Below are positions 54,701-63,148 of a stretch of 64,000 nt of DNA, one piece after another. Made by a program: the position numbers and the translations under genes. Numbering within the stretch: position 1 is the first letter of the stretch; each line of letters starts with the position of its first letter. This DNA comes from Peptococcaceae bacterium UBA5767 (GTDB taxonomy: Bacteria; Bacillota; TC1; UBA5767): positions 21,083 to 85,082 of the forward strand of contig DIET01000012.1 in NCBI GenBank assembly GCA_002418765.1, in the 5' to 3' direction. The notes beneath the pieces were generated by a model. The model did not search any database, was not told the DNA's origin, and was given only the letters and a program-made list of their open reading frames with translations.

Positions 54701-55006
54701 GGCATTGGTCTTTCTTTCAGGAACGGTTTTTTATTAGGCCGTCAGGCACTCCCAGGATGCCTGACGTTTTGTTTGTTTTGTAAAATATTGTATTTGAATT
54801 CCAAAAGCTCATCGCAGTTATTCAGTAATCTGCGTGGAATTATGTTACCATCAAGACGCAGGGTTTTAGAATCCTCAGGGATTTAGTTTCGGGCAAAAAA
54901 GAGTACCGGATGAAAGTTTTGTTGTGAGAAGAATGATGATGGGCAAAAAAAATTATTCGAGTGTGTTGCGGAGTTATCCTGTGTTGATGGAGAGAGAGGG
55001 AAAGCG
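54701..55006. other. Intergenic with terminator
   Basis: Contains the hairpin at 54740-54770 and then an A+T-rich leader before fprA. GAGAGAGGGA before 55007 is the SD. No other structure is recognised. Confidence 0.45.
54740..54771 (+). terminator. Perfect 9-bp hairpin terminator
   Basis: CGTCAGGCA (54740-54748) pairs with TGCCTGACG (54758-54766), then TTTTG. Ends the lipoprotein transcript. Confidence 0.8.
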
Positions 55007-56194
55007 ATGATGAAGAAGGTAATGAACAATGTATTCTGGATTGGTATGATAGATTGGGAAATCAAAACATTTCATGGACATGAATATTCCACCAATCATG
55101 GATCAACATATAATTCCTACCTTATTGAGGAAGAAAAGACGGTACTTATTGATACCGTATGGAGACCATTTGCCAAGGAATATGTAGATAATCTGGCCCG
55201 GGAAATCGATCTAAAGAACATCGATTACATCGTTGTGAATCATGGAGAGGAAGACCACAGCGGAGCACTTCCTGAACTGATGAAACACATTCCTAATACA
55301 CCGATTTATTGTACGTCCAATGCTGTAAAATCGCTCAAGGGGCAGTATCATCAAGATTGGAATTTTCAAGTGGTCAAAACGGGGGATGCACTGGATATCG
55401 GTCACGGAAAGAAGTTGGTTTTTGTAGAAATGAAAATGCTTCATTGGCCCGACAGCATGGCCACATATCTGACCTCGGACAATATTTTGTTCAGCAACGA
55501 TGCGTTTGGGCAGCATTATGCAACAACCAGACTGTTCAATGATTTGGTAGATTCTTGTGAGTTAGAGCAGGAAGCAATCAAGTATTTTGCCAATATTTTG
55601 ACACCCTTTTCTTCTGTTTTGAGAAAAAAACTGGATGAAGTATTGAGTCTTGGTTTGGATATAGATATGATTGCTACCAGCCATGGGGTCATCTGGAGAG
55701 ACAATCCTATGCAAATTGTTGAAAAATATGCTCAGTGGAGCAATGAGTACCAGGAAAACCAGATTACTATTGTTTATGATACCATGTCCAGAGGTACGAA
55801 AAAGTTGGCCGAAAAGATCGCTGAAGGCATAGGGCTAGAGGATCCTTCTGTGAACACCAAGGTGTTTAATCTGCCTGTAAGTGATGTCAATGAGGTGATT
55901 ACAGAGATTTTTAAATCAAAAACAGTAGTGGTGGGTTCTGCTACGGTACTTAATACGGTATTGCATTCTATAGCCAGTTTAATCCATCTGATGACACAAT
56001 TGAAATTCAAGAATAAAAAAGCGGCTTCTTTTGGTTGTTATGGCTGGAGTGGTGAAGGTAACCAGGTTTTGAATAATATGTTGCATGATGCCGGTTTTGA
56101 GATGGTGGATGACGGGTTTAAGAATCAGTGGAGCCCGGACGAAGACCAACAACGCGCCGCCATTGAGTATGGAAAGAAAATAGCCAGAGCTTAA
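55007..56194 (+). CDS. fprA: Flavo-diiron protein FprA
   Basis: A 395-residue A-type flavoprotein. The N-terminal metallo-beta-lactamase-like domain binds the diiron site: NHGEEDHSG holds the H-x-E-x-D-H ligands, with WPDS and SNDAFGQHY further on. From about 255 a flavodoxin domain follows (TIVYDTMSRGTKKLAE). It reduces oxygen, and in some members nitric oxide, to harmless products in anaerobes. GAGAGAGGGA precedes paired ATGs (55007 or 55010). It stands alone; the next operon starts after a leader and terminator. Confidence 0.95.
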   Translation: MMKKVMNNVFWIGMIDWEIKTFHGHEYSTNHGSTYNSYLIEEEKTVLIDTVWRPFAKEYVDNLAREIDLKNIDYIVVNHGEEDHSGALPELMKHIPNTPIYCTSNAVKSLKGQYHQDWNFQVVKTGDALDIGHGKKLVFVEMKMLHWPDSMATYLTSDNILFSNDAFGQHYATTRLFNDLVDSCELEQEAIKYFANILTPFSSVLRKKLDEVLSLGLDIDMIATSHGVIWRDNPMQIVEKYAQWSNEYQENQITIVYDTMSRGTKKLAEKIAEGIGLEDPSVNTKVFNLPVSDVNEVITEIFKSKTVVVGSATVLNTVLHSIASLIHLMTQLKFKNKKAASFGCYGWSGEGNQVLNNMLHDAGFEMVDDGFKNQWSPDEDQQRAAIEYGKKIARA

Positions 56195-56425
56195 GAGAGG
56201 ATCCCGCATCATACATACGGGAACAATGCTTTCTCGGTAGCTAAGTTTATCGTGGATTCACAAAAAAAAGAATGATATAATAGTTATATTGGCACGTAAA
56301 AACCATATATTTATTCCAAAAGCAAGTTAAAGGAGATTATCCTTGGAGAAGAATAATCAATGCTTGATTATACAATCAAGCTGACTTTTTAGGAAGAAAA
56401 AAAATAAAAAATAAAAGAAGGAGTT
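56195..56425. other. Gap after fprA
   Basis: About 230 bases, A+T-rich, with ATAATAG near 56276 and AAAGGAG-like runs but no reading frame of note. The leader RNA starts within the end of this stretch. Confidence 0.4.
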
Positions 56426-56516
56426 TTTTGCCGACAGTAGAACTATACCATATATGAATTGGAACTAATTTCATATGATATGGTTTAGGACGATGGCAAA
56501 GGACTCACAAGGTTCC
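56426..56516 (+). promoter_or_regulatory. Candidate riboswitch-like leader with pseudoknot
   Basis: Three nested pairings are visible. TTTGCC (56427-56432) pairs with GGCAAA (56495-56500). Within it a hairpin forms from ACCATAT + ATGAA (56447-56458) with TTCAT + ATATGGT (56470-56484), with a 3-base bulge. The 11-base hairpin loop contains GGAAC (56461-56465), complementary to GTTCC (56512-56516) outside the outer stem, giving a pseudoknot. An intrinsic terminator follows 5 bases later. No known class was matched. See findings. Confidence 0.55.
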
Positions 56517-56521
56517 CTATT

Positions 56522-56557
56522 ATGCCGATATGCATTTATGCGTATCGGCATTTTTTA
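56522..56557 (+). terminator. Strong terminator in the leader
   Basis: ATGCCGATA (56522-56530) and its continuation pair perfectly with 56539-56551 (13 bp in total) around a 4-base loop, followed by T6. It lies 130 bases before the ABC lipoprotein gene, so it should control read-through. TGCCGA in its 5' arm also occurs in the outer stem of the leader (56429-56434), so the two could compete for TCGGCA. Confidence 0.85.
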
Positions 56558-56686
56558 TGGCTATGAAACACAAGCTTGAAGTGAAAATGGCAATTCGGAA
56601 GGGAAGGAGATTACTGTATGACTTGACAAATGATGTGCTGTATTGTTATCCGTTGTCTTGGTCTTTGCGTAAGAGGGAGGAAAAAA

Positions 56687-57721
56687 ATGTTGAATAGTAA
56701 GAAAATGAAATGGATCGTTGTGTGCCTGATTGGTTTGATGGTTGTTGCTTCATTGACAGGTTGCTCACCTGCTGAACCTGAGGTGGGAGAAGGCGAATTA
56801 ACAGATGTCAATATTCGATTGAGTTGGTTCTTCAAAGGTGAGTTTACCCATTTGGTCGTGGCCAAAGAGCTTGGCTATTTTGAAGAAGAGGGTTTAAATG
56901 TGGAGATCAGAGAGGGCAATGAGAAAGTGATACCCACTCAGCTTTTGGTCAATGGAGAAGATGATTTTGCTTACATTGCGGCCTCTGACATGCTTATTGC
57001 TGTTAATGAAGGTATGGATCTCGTGATGCCCATGTGTGCCCTGCAGAAGAATCCAGTCGGTGTGATATCATTCCCTGAAGCTGGTATCTTGTCACCGCAA
57101 GATATGGTCGGCAAGAGTATCATTGATACTGCCGGTGGAAGTTTGTCTTCATTTTGGGAACCGTTTCTCAGAACCAACAATGTTGACCCAGACGATGTCG
57201 AGCTGATCATTGCTGACTGGGGCGCCAAGAATACATCCCTATTAAACGGAACAGTGGATGGCGTTTCCGCTTTTGCCACCAATGAATTGGCATCTTTGAC
57301 TATCGAAGAAGGTAAAGATTTTAATTTCTTTGCGGCATCTGATTATGGCTACAACCTGATGGCTCATGGCATTATTACCTCTAGAGAATATTTTGATAAT
57401 AACCCGGAAGTAGTAGCTGGTATGGTCAGGGGTCTTCAAAGAGGGATGCAGTATATGATAGAAAATCCCGAAGAGGCTGCTAGAATTGCTACAGAAGCAT
57501 ATCCTGAAGAATCTGTTTTGGAAATCAACGTTGCACAGGTTAAGGAGACGATTGAATATTTCCACACACCCAGAAGTGAAGGGAAACCATTGGGTTGGGT
57601 TGAATTGGCAGATTTGCAGGATACTGCGGACATCTTGTTTGAGTCAGGCGCCATTGGTAATGAGATACAAAACTTGGAAGATCTTTTTACCAACGAGTTT
57701 ATCGATGAAAGCATAAAATAG
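56687..57721 (+). CDS. NMT1/SsuA-type ABC substrate-binding lipoprotein
   Basis: A 344-residue lipoprotein with a signal peptide ending SLTGC (cysteine near 24). The NMT1-type solute-binding fold follows: IRLSWFFKGEFTHLVVAKEL, GYFEEEGLNVEIREGNEKVI and a C-terminal helix set. Such proteins bind thiamin precursors, sulfonates, nitrate or aromatic acids. The downstream UbiD enzyme suggests an aromatic or unsaturated carboxylate here. AAGAGGGAGG precedes ATG 56687. First gene of a four-gene operon behind the candidate leader. Confidence 0.88.
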   Translation: MLNSKKMKWIVVCLIGLMVVASLTGCSPAEPEVGEGELTDVNIRLSWFFKGEFTHLVVAKELGYFEEEGLNVEIREGNEKVIPTQLLVNGEDDFAYIAASDMLIAVNEGMDLVMPMCALQKNPVGVISFPEAGILSPQDMVGKSIIDTAGGSLSSFWEPFLRTNNVDPDDVELIIADWGAKNTSLLNGTVDGVSAFATNELASLTIEEGKDFNFFAASDYGYNLMAHGIITSREYFDNNPEVVAGMVRGLQRGMQYMIENPEEAARIATEAYPEESVLEINVAQVKETIEYFHTPRSEGKPLGWVELADLQDTADILFESGAIGNEIQNLEDLFTNEFIDESIK

Positions 57722-57730
57722 GAGCAGCTT

Positions 57731-58528
57731 ATGAATGTAATGAAAGTACTTAGAAAAAAAGTACGCGACAATATGTATGCTTGGGGCTTGTTGGTGGCTT
57801 TGATCGTTTTCTGGGAAGCGGCTGTCAAGCTTATGGATCTACCAAAATATTTTTTACCGGCACCTACGGCAATTGCACAGAAGATTGCCGCCAACATTCC
57901 TTTGTTGGCATTCAATACCTGGGTTACTTTGTATGAGGTTTTATTGGGCTTTGCCTTGGGAATGCTGATTGGCATTCCCCTGGCCATCCTCATTGTTTAT
58001 GTACCGGTTCTGGAAAAATCGGTGTATTCCATTTTGGTTTCAGCGAATGCTATTCCCAAAGTGGCCCTGGCACCAATTCTGGTGGTGTGGCTTGGCTTTG
58101 GACTGGCGCCTAAGCTGGTTGTAGCGTTTCTGATTTGTTTCTTCCCCATTGTTGTGAATACAGTGATTGGGATGAAATCCATTACTCCTGAGATGATCAA
58201 GCTGGCCAAGATTCTAGGTGCCACCAGCCAGCAACAGTTTTTCAAGTTTCGTCTACCCAAGGCGTTGCCCAGTATATTTGGTGGCTTGAAGATTGGGGTC
58301 ACGTTGGCTGTTGTGGGGGCGATTGTAGGGGAATATGTAGCCGCAGAGAAAGGCTTGGGCTATGTCCAAATGATTTTTGCAGGCAATCTGGATACGGCCA
58401 TGGTGTTTTCTGTATTGGTCATCCTGTCAGTGATGAGTGTGGTCTTGTTCAATGTGGTAGCCTTCATTGAAACGCTGGTGGTCAAGGGCAATACAGAAGA
58501 AGTGTCAGAATGCGATACAGCTCAGTGA
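57731..58528 (+). CDS. SsuC/TauC-type ABC permease
   Basis: A 265-residue membrane protein with about six helices, PLAILIVYVPVLEKSVYSIL and the EAA-type coupling loop KLAKILGATSQQQFFKFRLPKALP. It belongs to the BPD_transp_1 permeases that work with NMT1/SsuA-type binding proteins. GGAGCAGCTT precedes the ATG, 10 bases after the lipoprotein stop. Confidence 0.9.
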   Translation: MNVMKVLRKKVRDNMYAWGLLVALIVFWEAAVKLMDLPKYFLPAPTAIAQKIAANIPLLAFNTWVTLYEVLLGFALGMLIGIPLAILIVYVPVLEKSVYSILVSANAIPKVALAPILVVWLGFGLAPKLVVAFLICFFPIVVNTVIGMKSITPEMIKLAKILGATSQQQFFKFRLPKALPSIFGGLKIGVTLAVVGAIVGEYVAAEKGLGYVQMIFAGNLDTAMVFSVLVILSVMSVVLFNVVAFIETLVVKGNTEEVSECDTAQ

Positions 58529-58541
58529 TAAGGAGACAGTT

Positions 58542-59354
58542 ATGGAAATCAGTGCAAAAGGATTAAGCTGCGAAGCACAGAATGTATGTAAGATTTACAC
58601 CACCAAGCAAGGAAGTACGATGGCCTTATCTGAAGACTCATTGTATGTTCAGGCAGGTGAGTTTGTGTCCATTGTGGGACCTAGTGGATGTGGGAAGACC
58701 ACACTACTCAATATCATGTGTGGGTTGCTGCCTGCCAGTGATGGCACGGTTCTGATTGATGGGAAAGCAATTCATGGCCCTTATACAGATATCGGTTATG
58801 TGTTTCAACAAGATGTTCTGCTGGGGTGGAGAACCGTGTTTGAAAATGTCATATTGCCTATAGAGATAAAGAAGCTGCGACCGGTAGAGGAGTATCATCA
58901 GCGGGCCAAAGATTTGTTGGAGATGGTTGGACTTAAGGGCTTTGAACACAAGTATCCTGGTGAGCTATCCGGAGGCATGAGACAGCGTGTTTCCATTTGC
59001 AGAGCCTTGTTATGTTCTCCTCCATTGCTGTTTATGGACGAACCCTTTGGGGCTTTGGATGCTTTGACCAGAGAACAGATGAACATCGATTTGCTGGATA
59101 TTTGGTCGAAAAATCAGAATACCGTGTTGTTTGTAACGCACAGTATTGATGAGGCCGTGATTCTCTCGGACCGTGTGATCATTATGTCCAATCGTCCCGG
59201 GAAAATCATCAAGGATATCAAGATTGATTTGCCAAGACCCAGAACGCTGCATATGAAAGGCAGTGATAGATTTGTTGAGTATGTCACCGAGATCCGAGAT
59301 ATTTTCAATGAGTATGGTGTACTGCGCGATGAAAAGAATCAGGGAAAGGTATAA
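58542..59354 (+). CDS. SsuB/TauB-type ABC ATPase
   Basis: A 270-residue ATPase with Walker A GPSGCGKTTLL, Q-loop VFQQDVLLGW, signature LSGGMRQRVS and Walker B LLFMDEPFGALD. It energises the importer encoded by the two previous genes. The start ATG 58542 has AAGGAGA 6-8 bases upstream; the longer frame from 58467 overlaps the permease gene and lacks an SD. Confidence 0.92.
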   Translation: MEISAKGLSCEAQNVCKIYTTKQGSTMALSEDSLYVQAGEFVSIVGPSGCGKTTLLNIMCGLLPASDGTVLIDGKAIHGPYTDIGYVFQQDVLLGWRTVFENVILPIEIKKLRPVEEYHQRAKDLLEMVGLKGFEHKYPGELSGGMRQRVSICRALLCSPPLLFMDEPFGALDALTREQMNIDLLDIWSKNQNTVLFVTHSIDEAVILSDRVIIMSNRPGKIIKDIKIDLPRPRTLHMKGSDRFVEYVTEIRDIFNEYGVLRDEKNQGKV

Positions 59355-59359
59355 ATGAT

Positions 59360-60697
59360 ATGACTGCTCAAATAAATGACTTACGAGGTTTCCTGAACTT
59401 GCTGGAGGCAGAATCTCAGGTGACACACATCAACAAGGAGGTAGACAGGGAGTATGAACTCGGTTCTGTGGTCGCTGCTTTTGAAAAAAAAGAAAACAAA
59501 GCGACCTATTTCCATCACGTAAAAAACAGTACGATACCCGTATGTGCCAACTTGCTGGGATCTGTCGAGCGGATCGCCATGGCGCTCGGCATTGAAAATG
59601 AAGAAATACAAGGTGTCATTGGCGAGGCATTGAAGCATCCTGTGGAACCCATTTTGGTGGACGATGGTGTCTGTCAGGAAGTGGTGTTGGACAAGGATAT
59701 TGACCTGTCGGTGTTGCCGATTCCAACCCATGCTCCTGATGATGCTGGAGCGTATATCACCAGTGGATTGGTATTTAGTAAGAGCATCAAGGGTGGACAT
59801 CAGAATGTTTCTTATCATCGTATGGAAATCAAGGGCCCGAACAAGGTGGGTATTTTTATCAATGAATGGCGACATTTGGCTACCTTGTATAATGAAGCAG
59901 AATCTTTGGGAGAAGCTTTGCCGATTGCCGTCGTGATTGGCTGTGACCCAGTACATTATATTACAGCCGGGTTGCGGACTGATTTGGATGAAGTACATGT
60001 TTCGGGAGCACTGCGGCAACAACCCACTGAGGTGGTATTGTGCATGCATTCGGATATTTTGGTTCCTGCTTCTTCAGAAATTGTATTGGAAGGGAAAATT
60101 TGGCCGGAACGAAGAGAAAAGGAAGGGCCTCTTGGAGAATTCACTGGTCACTATAGCAAAACCTGGATGAATCCGGTCGTTGAAATCGAAACGATCACCC
60201 ATCGGAAGGATCCCATTTATCAGACTATCAACAGTGCTTCCAAAGAGCATGTACTCCTTGGTAATGTAATTCCCAGAGAACCCGTTTTGTTTGATTTTGT
60301 TTCTTATGTTAGCAAAGGTGTTAAGGACGTGCACATTCCCCCTTATGGCAGTGGATTTATGGCCATCATCAAGGTGAAAAAAAGTAATCCTGGTGAACCT
60401 AAAAATTTGGCATTGGCCGCCATGACTTCCAATGTCAACATCAAAAATGTAGTGGTTGTGGATGAAGACGTGGATATTTATGATTCTGAGGATGTGCTGT
60501 GGGCCATTAGCAATCGTGTCAACCCACTCACAGATGTCTTCTCTGTACCTCATTCCCAGTGTCACGAACTGGATCCCACCAGTGATGTAAGAGGTGTGGG
60601 TACCAAGTTGGGGATTGATGCTACGCTGAAAGAGGGCAATAAAAATGCCAAGCGGGTATTGTATCCTTCTATTCAGATAAACGATTACTTGGATTGA
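59360..60697 (+). CDS. UbiD-family prenyl-FMN decarboxylase
   Basis: A 445-residue UbiD enzyme, using prenylated FMN for reversible decarboxylation of aromatic or alpha,beta-unsaturated acids. ISYHR-type FMN contacts (QNVSYHRMEIKGPNKVGIFI), INEWRHLATLYNEAE, and the catalytic-glutamate block GPLGEFTGHYS are present; HECHEL-type C-terminal residues vary. It is shorter than E. coli UbiD (about 490) but typical for anaerobic relatives. It starts 5 bases after the ATPase stop. No UbiX flavin prenyltransferase gene is in the window, so the cofactor must come from elsewhere in the genome. A terminator follows. Confidence 0.9.
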   Translation: MTAQINDLRGFLNLLEAESQVTHINKEVDREYELGSVVAAFEKKENKATYFHHVKNSTIPVCANLLGSVERIAMALGIENEEIQGVIGEALKHPVEPILVDDGVCQEVVLDKDIDLSVLPIPTHAPDDAGAYITSGLVFSKSIKGGHQNVSYHRMEIKGPNKVGIFINEWRHLATLYNEAESLGEALPIAVVIGCDPVHYITAGLRTDLDEVHVSGALRQQPTEVVLCMHSDILVPASSEIVLEGKIWPERREKEGPLGEFTGHYSKTWMNPVVEIETITHRKDPIYQTINSASKEHVLLGNVIPREPVLFDFVSYVSKGVKDVHIPPYGSGFMAIIKVKKSNPGEPKNLALAAMTSNVNIKNVVVVDEDVDIYDSEDVLWAISNRVNPLTDVFSVPHSQCHELDPTSDVRGVGTKLGIDATLKEGNKNAKRVLYPSIQINDYLD

Positions 60698-60716
60698 TTT
60701 TTTCGTAACTCCCCAT

Positions 60717-60752
60717 AAACCATGCACTTAACCATTGGTGCATGGTTTTCTT
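60717..60752 (+). terminator. Terminator after ubiD-like gene
   Basis: AACCATGCAC (60718-60727) pairs perfectly with GTGCATGGTT (60738-60747), followed by TTC-TTAT. Closes the ABC-UbiD operon. Confidence 0.85.
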
Positions 60753-60872
60753 ATGGAGAATTCCTTCGTGGTTGTCTTATTACTAATAATTACCTATAAT
60801 TTCTAATTATTATATAAAAATATTGATAAAGTCCTTAAAATGACCTGTACTAGGCATTATAAGGAAGGAGTG

Positions 60873-61331
60873 ATGGCTATGAAGAGTTATTACACGGTAG
60901 AGCAGATTGCCTCGTTGTTGGAAATGCATCCCAAGACCATTCAGCGCTATATACGGGAAGGTAAACTTCTGGCCCATAAAGTAGGCAAAAGCTGGCGTAT
61001 TCATGGGCATGATTTGAGTATCTTTGTGGAAGGAAAATCTGGTTCACAAAGGGAAAATGAAGTCAATCGGTTCTGGCCTAAGGTTGAGGGAGATCAAGTC
61101 AAAGTATCTGCGGTTGCAGATGTGGCTGTCTCTAGTCTTGATGAGGGTACGCATGTGGTCAATATGCTTAATGCTGGTATGAATAGCAAACCATCTGAGT
61201 ATGGAATATCTTCCATGAACGTTCAGTTTATTGAAGCGGAAGGGATTGTTAGGATTATGCTATGGGGTAGTGCTCGATTCATACAAGTCATGATGGAATC
61301 TTTGTCATGGCTGATGGAAAAAAAACAGTAA
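60873..61331 (+). CDS. Excisionase-type helix-turn-helix protein
   Basis: A 152-residue protein. Residues 5-55 match the MerR-like excisionase/DNA-binding domain (YYTVEQIASLLEMHPKTIQR, YIREGKLLAHKVGKSWRIH). The remaining 95 residues are an unassigned domain (VKVSAVADVAVSSLDEGTHV) that may bind a ligand. AAGGAAGGAG precedes GTG 60870, ATG 60873 and ATG 60879; 60873 is used. Despite the name, no integrase or phage gene is close, so a transcriptional role is likely. Confidence 0.75.
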   Translation: MAMKSYYTVEQIASLLEMHPKTIQRYIREGKLLAHKVGKSWRIHGHDLSIFVEGKSGSQRENEVNRFWPKVEGDQVKVSAVADVAVSSLDEGTHVVNMLNAGMNSKPSEYGISSMNVQFIEAEGIVRIMLWGSARFIQVMMESLSWLMEKKQ

Positions 61332-61486
61332 AGAGATTAGCGAAAGGCGTTTCCAACAAGTAACGCTTTTTGTTTGTTTGAAATTGGAAATGGACTGAAA
61401 AGAAACCGGAATCTGAGCATTTGTGTTGTTTTTTAGGGAATAGCCAAAATGAATCATAATAATAAATATAAATTAATAATATTATA

Positions 61487-61516
61487 TTTACAATAGTGTG
61501 TCATATACAGTATAAT
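61487..61516 (+). promoter_or_regulatory. Promoter of the PadR gene
   Basis: TTTACA (61487-61492), an 18-base spacer, then TATAAT (61511-61516). The AAAGGAGG ribosome site of the PadR gene starts 7 bases after the -10. Confidence 0.6.
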
Positions 61517-61537
61517 GATGACAAAGGAGGGCAGGTC

Positions 61538-61894
61538 ATGAAAAATGAAGGAACCAAAGTATCTAGGGATGTTTTGGACTCCTTTTTGCTTGAGTTGAAA
61601 AGAGGAACTCTGGTTCTCGGGGTGCTCACTCAGCTCGCAACACCTCAATATGGCTATGCTCTGGTGGTTTTACTGGAGGATAAGAAAATACCAGTGGAAG
61701 CCGGAACGTTGTATCCTTTGTTGAGGAGATTGGAAAAGCAAGGAGTCTTGCAAAGTGAGTGGGAAACCGAGGCATCAAAACCGAGAAAGTACTATCAGTT
61801 GAGCCAATATGGAAAAGAAGTCTATGATCAGTTGTGCGAAGAATGGTTTGGGATTTCGGATCATTTGAATCGCATCATTCGTGGGGAGGTGTGA
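61538..61894 (+). CDS. PadR-family transcriptional regulator
   Basis: A 118-residue winged-helix repressor: LKRGTLVLGVLTQLATPQYG, TLYPLLRRLEKQGVLQSEWE and KYYQLSQYGKEVYDQ are the PadR signature. AAAGGAGG precedes ATG 61538. It lies 4 bases before a gene for a HAAS-domain membrane protein; PadR-HAAS pairs are common in Firmicutes and control membrane or antibiotic-stress responses. It is probably co-transcribed and autoregulated. Confidence 0.92.
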   Translation: MKNEGTKVSRDVLDSFLLELKRGTLVLGVLTQLATPQYGYALVVLLEDKKIPVEAGTLYPLLRRLEKQGVLQSEWETEASKPRKYYQLSQYGKEVYDQLCEEWFGISDHLNRIIRGEV

Positions 61895-61898
61895 AACG

Positions 61899-62912
61899 AT
61901 GGATTATATTGATCGCTATGTTTATGCTGTGGGAAAGAGATTTTCCGGAAAGCAGCGGCAGGAAATTGAACAAGAATTAAGGTCAAATATTGAAGATATG
62001 GTGGAAGGGATGGATGAGAAAGAACCCTATGCGCAACGTGTTGAAGCTACTTTGATGCAGCTTGGCAAACCTGAAAATATTGCCCAGGAATACCAAGGTG
62101 GTAAGCGCTATCTCATTGGTCCTTCGTATTATGAAACATATCTGATGATACTTAAGATCGTAGTAGCGGCCGTTCTGGGGGGGATTTCGGTGGCTATGTT
62201 GGTGCGTGCGATTTTTGTTACTGACAAGTCTTTGCTGCCATTATTTTCCGACTATTTATCTGCTCTCTTTGCTGGAGCACTGCAGGCCTTTGCTTGGATC
62301 ACCTTGGTTTTTGTAACATTGGAGAGAAGTGGTCAAACAAAGCTTCTTACGGATGCTAATCATGAACCATGGAGTTTAGAAGATCTGCCTGCCATCCCGA
62401 AGAAGCAGGCTAGGATCTCACGCACGGAGTCGGTCGTGGGCATCATTCTATCCACGCTGTTTTATACCTTCATCATTGTGATGATCTATTCTGCGCCACA
62501 TCTGTTAGGACTAATCTATAGCCAAAACGGTGAACTGGTGGTGATCCCGATGTTTCAAGTTTTTGTGCTTCAAGGATTGATGCCTTTTTGGATCACCATT
62601 TTCATCTTGAGTTTGCTTAAGGAGATGGCCAATCTGTTTTTTGGCCGATGGACGATAAAACTATCGTTGATCACCATCGTTCTAACTTTGATTTCTACGG
62701 TATTGGCCGTTATGATTTTTGCTAATCCGGAAATCTGGCATCTTGATTTTGCCCAACAAGTGATGGCGCAGATGAATCTAGAATTTGACTTTATTTCATT
62801 TTGGGAGCAAATAAAACGCTGGATTGTACCCATTATTGTGTTGGCGGGTGCTTTGGAAATCATTGAGGCGCTTTTTAAAGGGATTCGCTATGGGTATAAA
62901 AAAGATGCATAA
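61899..62912 (+). CDS. HAAS-domain membrane protein
   Basis: A 337-residue protein. The N-terminus (MDYIDRYVYAVGKRFSGKQR, QEIEQELRSNIEDMVE, LGKPENIAQEYQGGKRYL) is the HAAS signalling domain found with PadR regulators (DUF1700/DUF1129-like). The rest has about six transmembrane helices. It probably senses envelope state and passes it to PadR. GGGGAGGTG precedes ATG 61899. A weak hairpin (GCCCCG and CGGGGC, 62958-62986) follows. Confidence 0.8.
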   Translation: MDYIDRYVYAVGKRFSGKQRQEIEQELRSNIEDMVEGMDEKEPYAQRVEATLMQLGKPENIAQEYQGGKRYLIGPSYYETYLMILKIVVAAVLGGISVAMLVRAIFVTDKSLLPLFSDYLSALFAGALQAFAWITLVFVTLERSGQTKLLTDANHEPWSLEDLPAIPKKQARISRTESVVGIILSTLFYTFIIVMIYSAPHLLGLIYSQNGELVVIPMFQVFVLQGLMPFWITIFILSLLKEMANLFFGRWTIKLSLITIVLTLISTVLAVMIFANPEIWHLDFAQQVMAQMNLEFDFISFWEQIKRWIVPIIVLAGALEIIEALFKGIRYGYKKDA

Positions 62913-62957
62913 TACTGACGCAGTCGAACCAGTACAACCACAGTAAATAGAAGCATG

Positions 62958-62986
62958 GCCCCGTTTCATTCTGGATGGAGCGGGGC
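62958..62986 (+). terminator. Weak hairpin after HAAS gene
   Basis: GCCCCG (62958-62963) pairs with CGGGGC (62981-62986) around a 17-base loop. No T run follows, so termination is doubtful. Confidence 0.35.
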
Positions 62987-63148
62987 TGATGGGATTTATT
63001 ATCAGGCTAAGTTGCCTTTCATGTCAAAATACGCTGTCAAGAAGGTGAGGAACATCCTTTCGAACGTTGATATTGAGTATTTGGATAGGCTTCTGGACAA
63101 TATTCGTAGTCCTATTGTACTATGAGGATAATGACAGCAAAGGCAGGT

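Noticed and set aside
59381..60727. Long minus-strand frames opposite the UbiD gene
   Set aside because: Shadows of the UbiD coding sequence; no SD or domain.
60873..61331. Phage or integrative element based on the excisionase-type protein
   Set aside because: No integrase, phage gene or attachment repeat nearby; the C-terminal domain argues for a cellular regulator.
63060..63130. Purine riboswitch before the NCS2 permease
   Set aside because: The TTTCTACC and CGTAAAT-type core is absent; only a CTATG-like end is similar.
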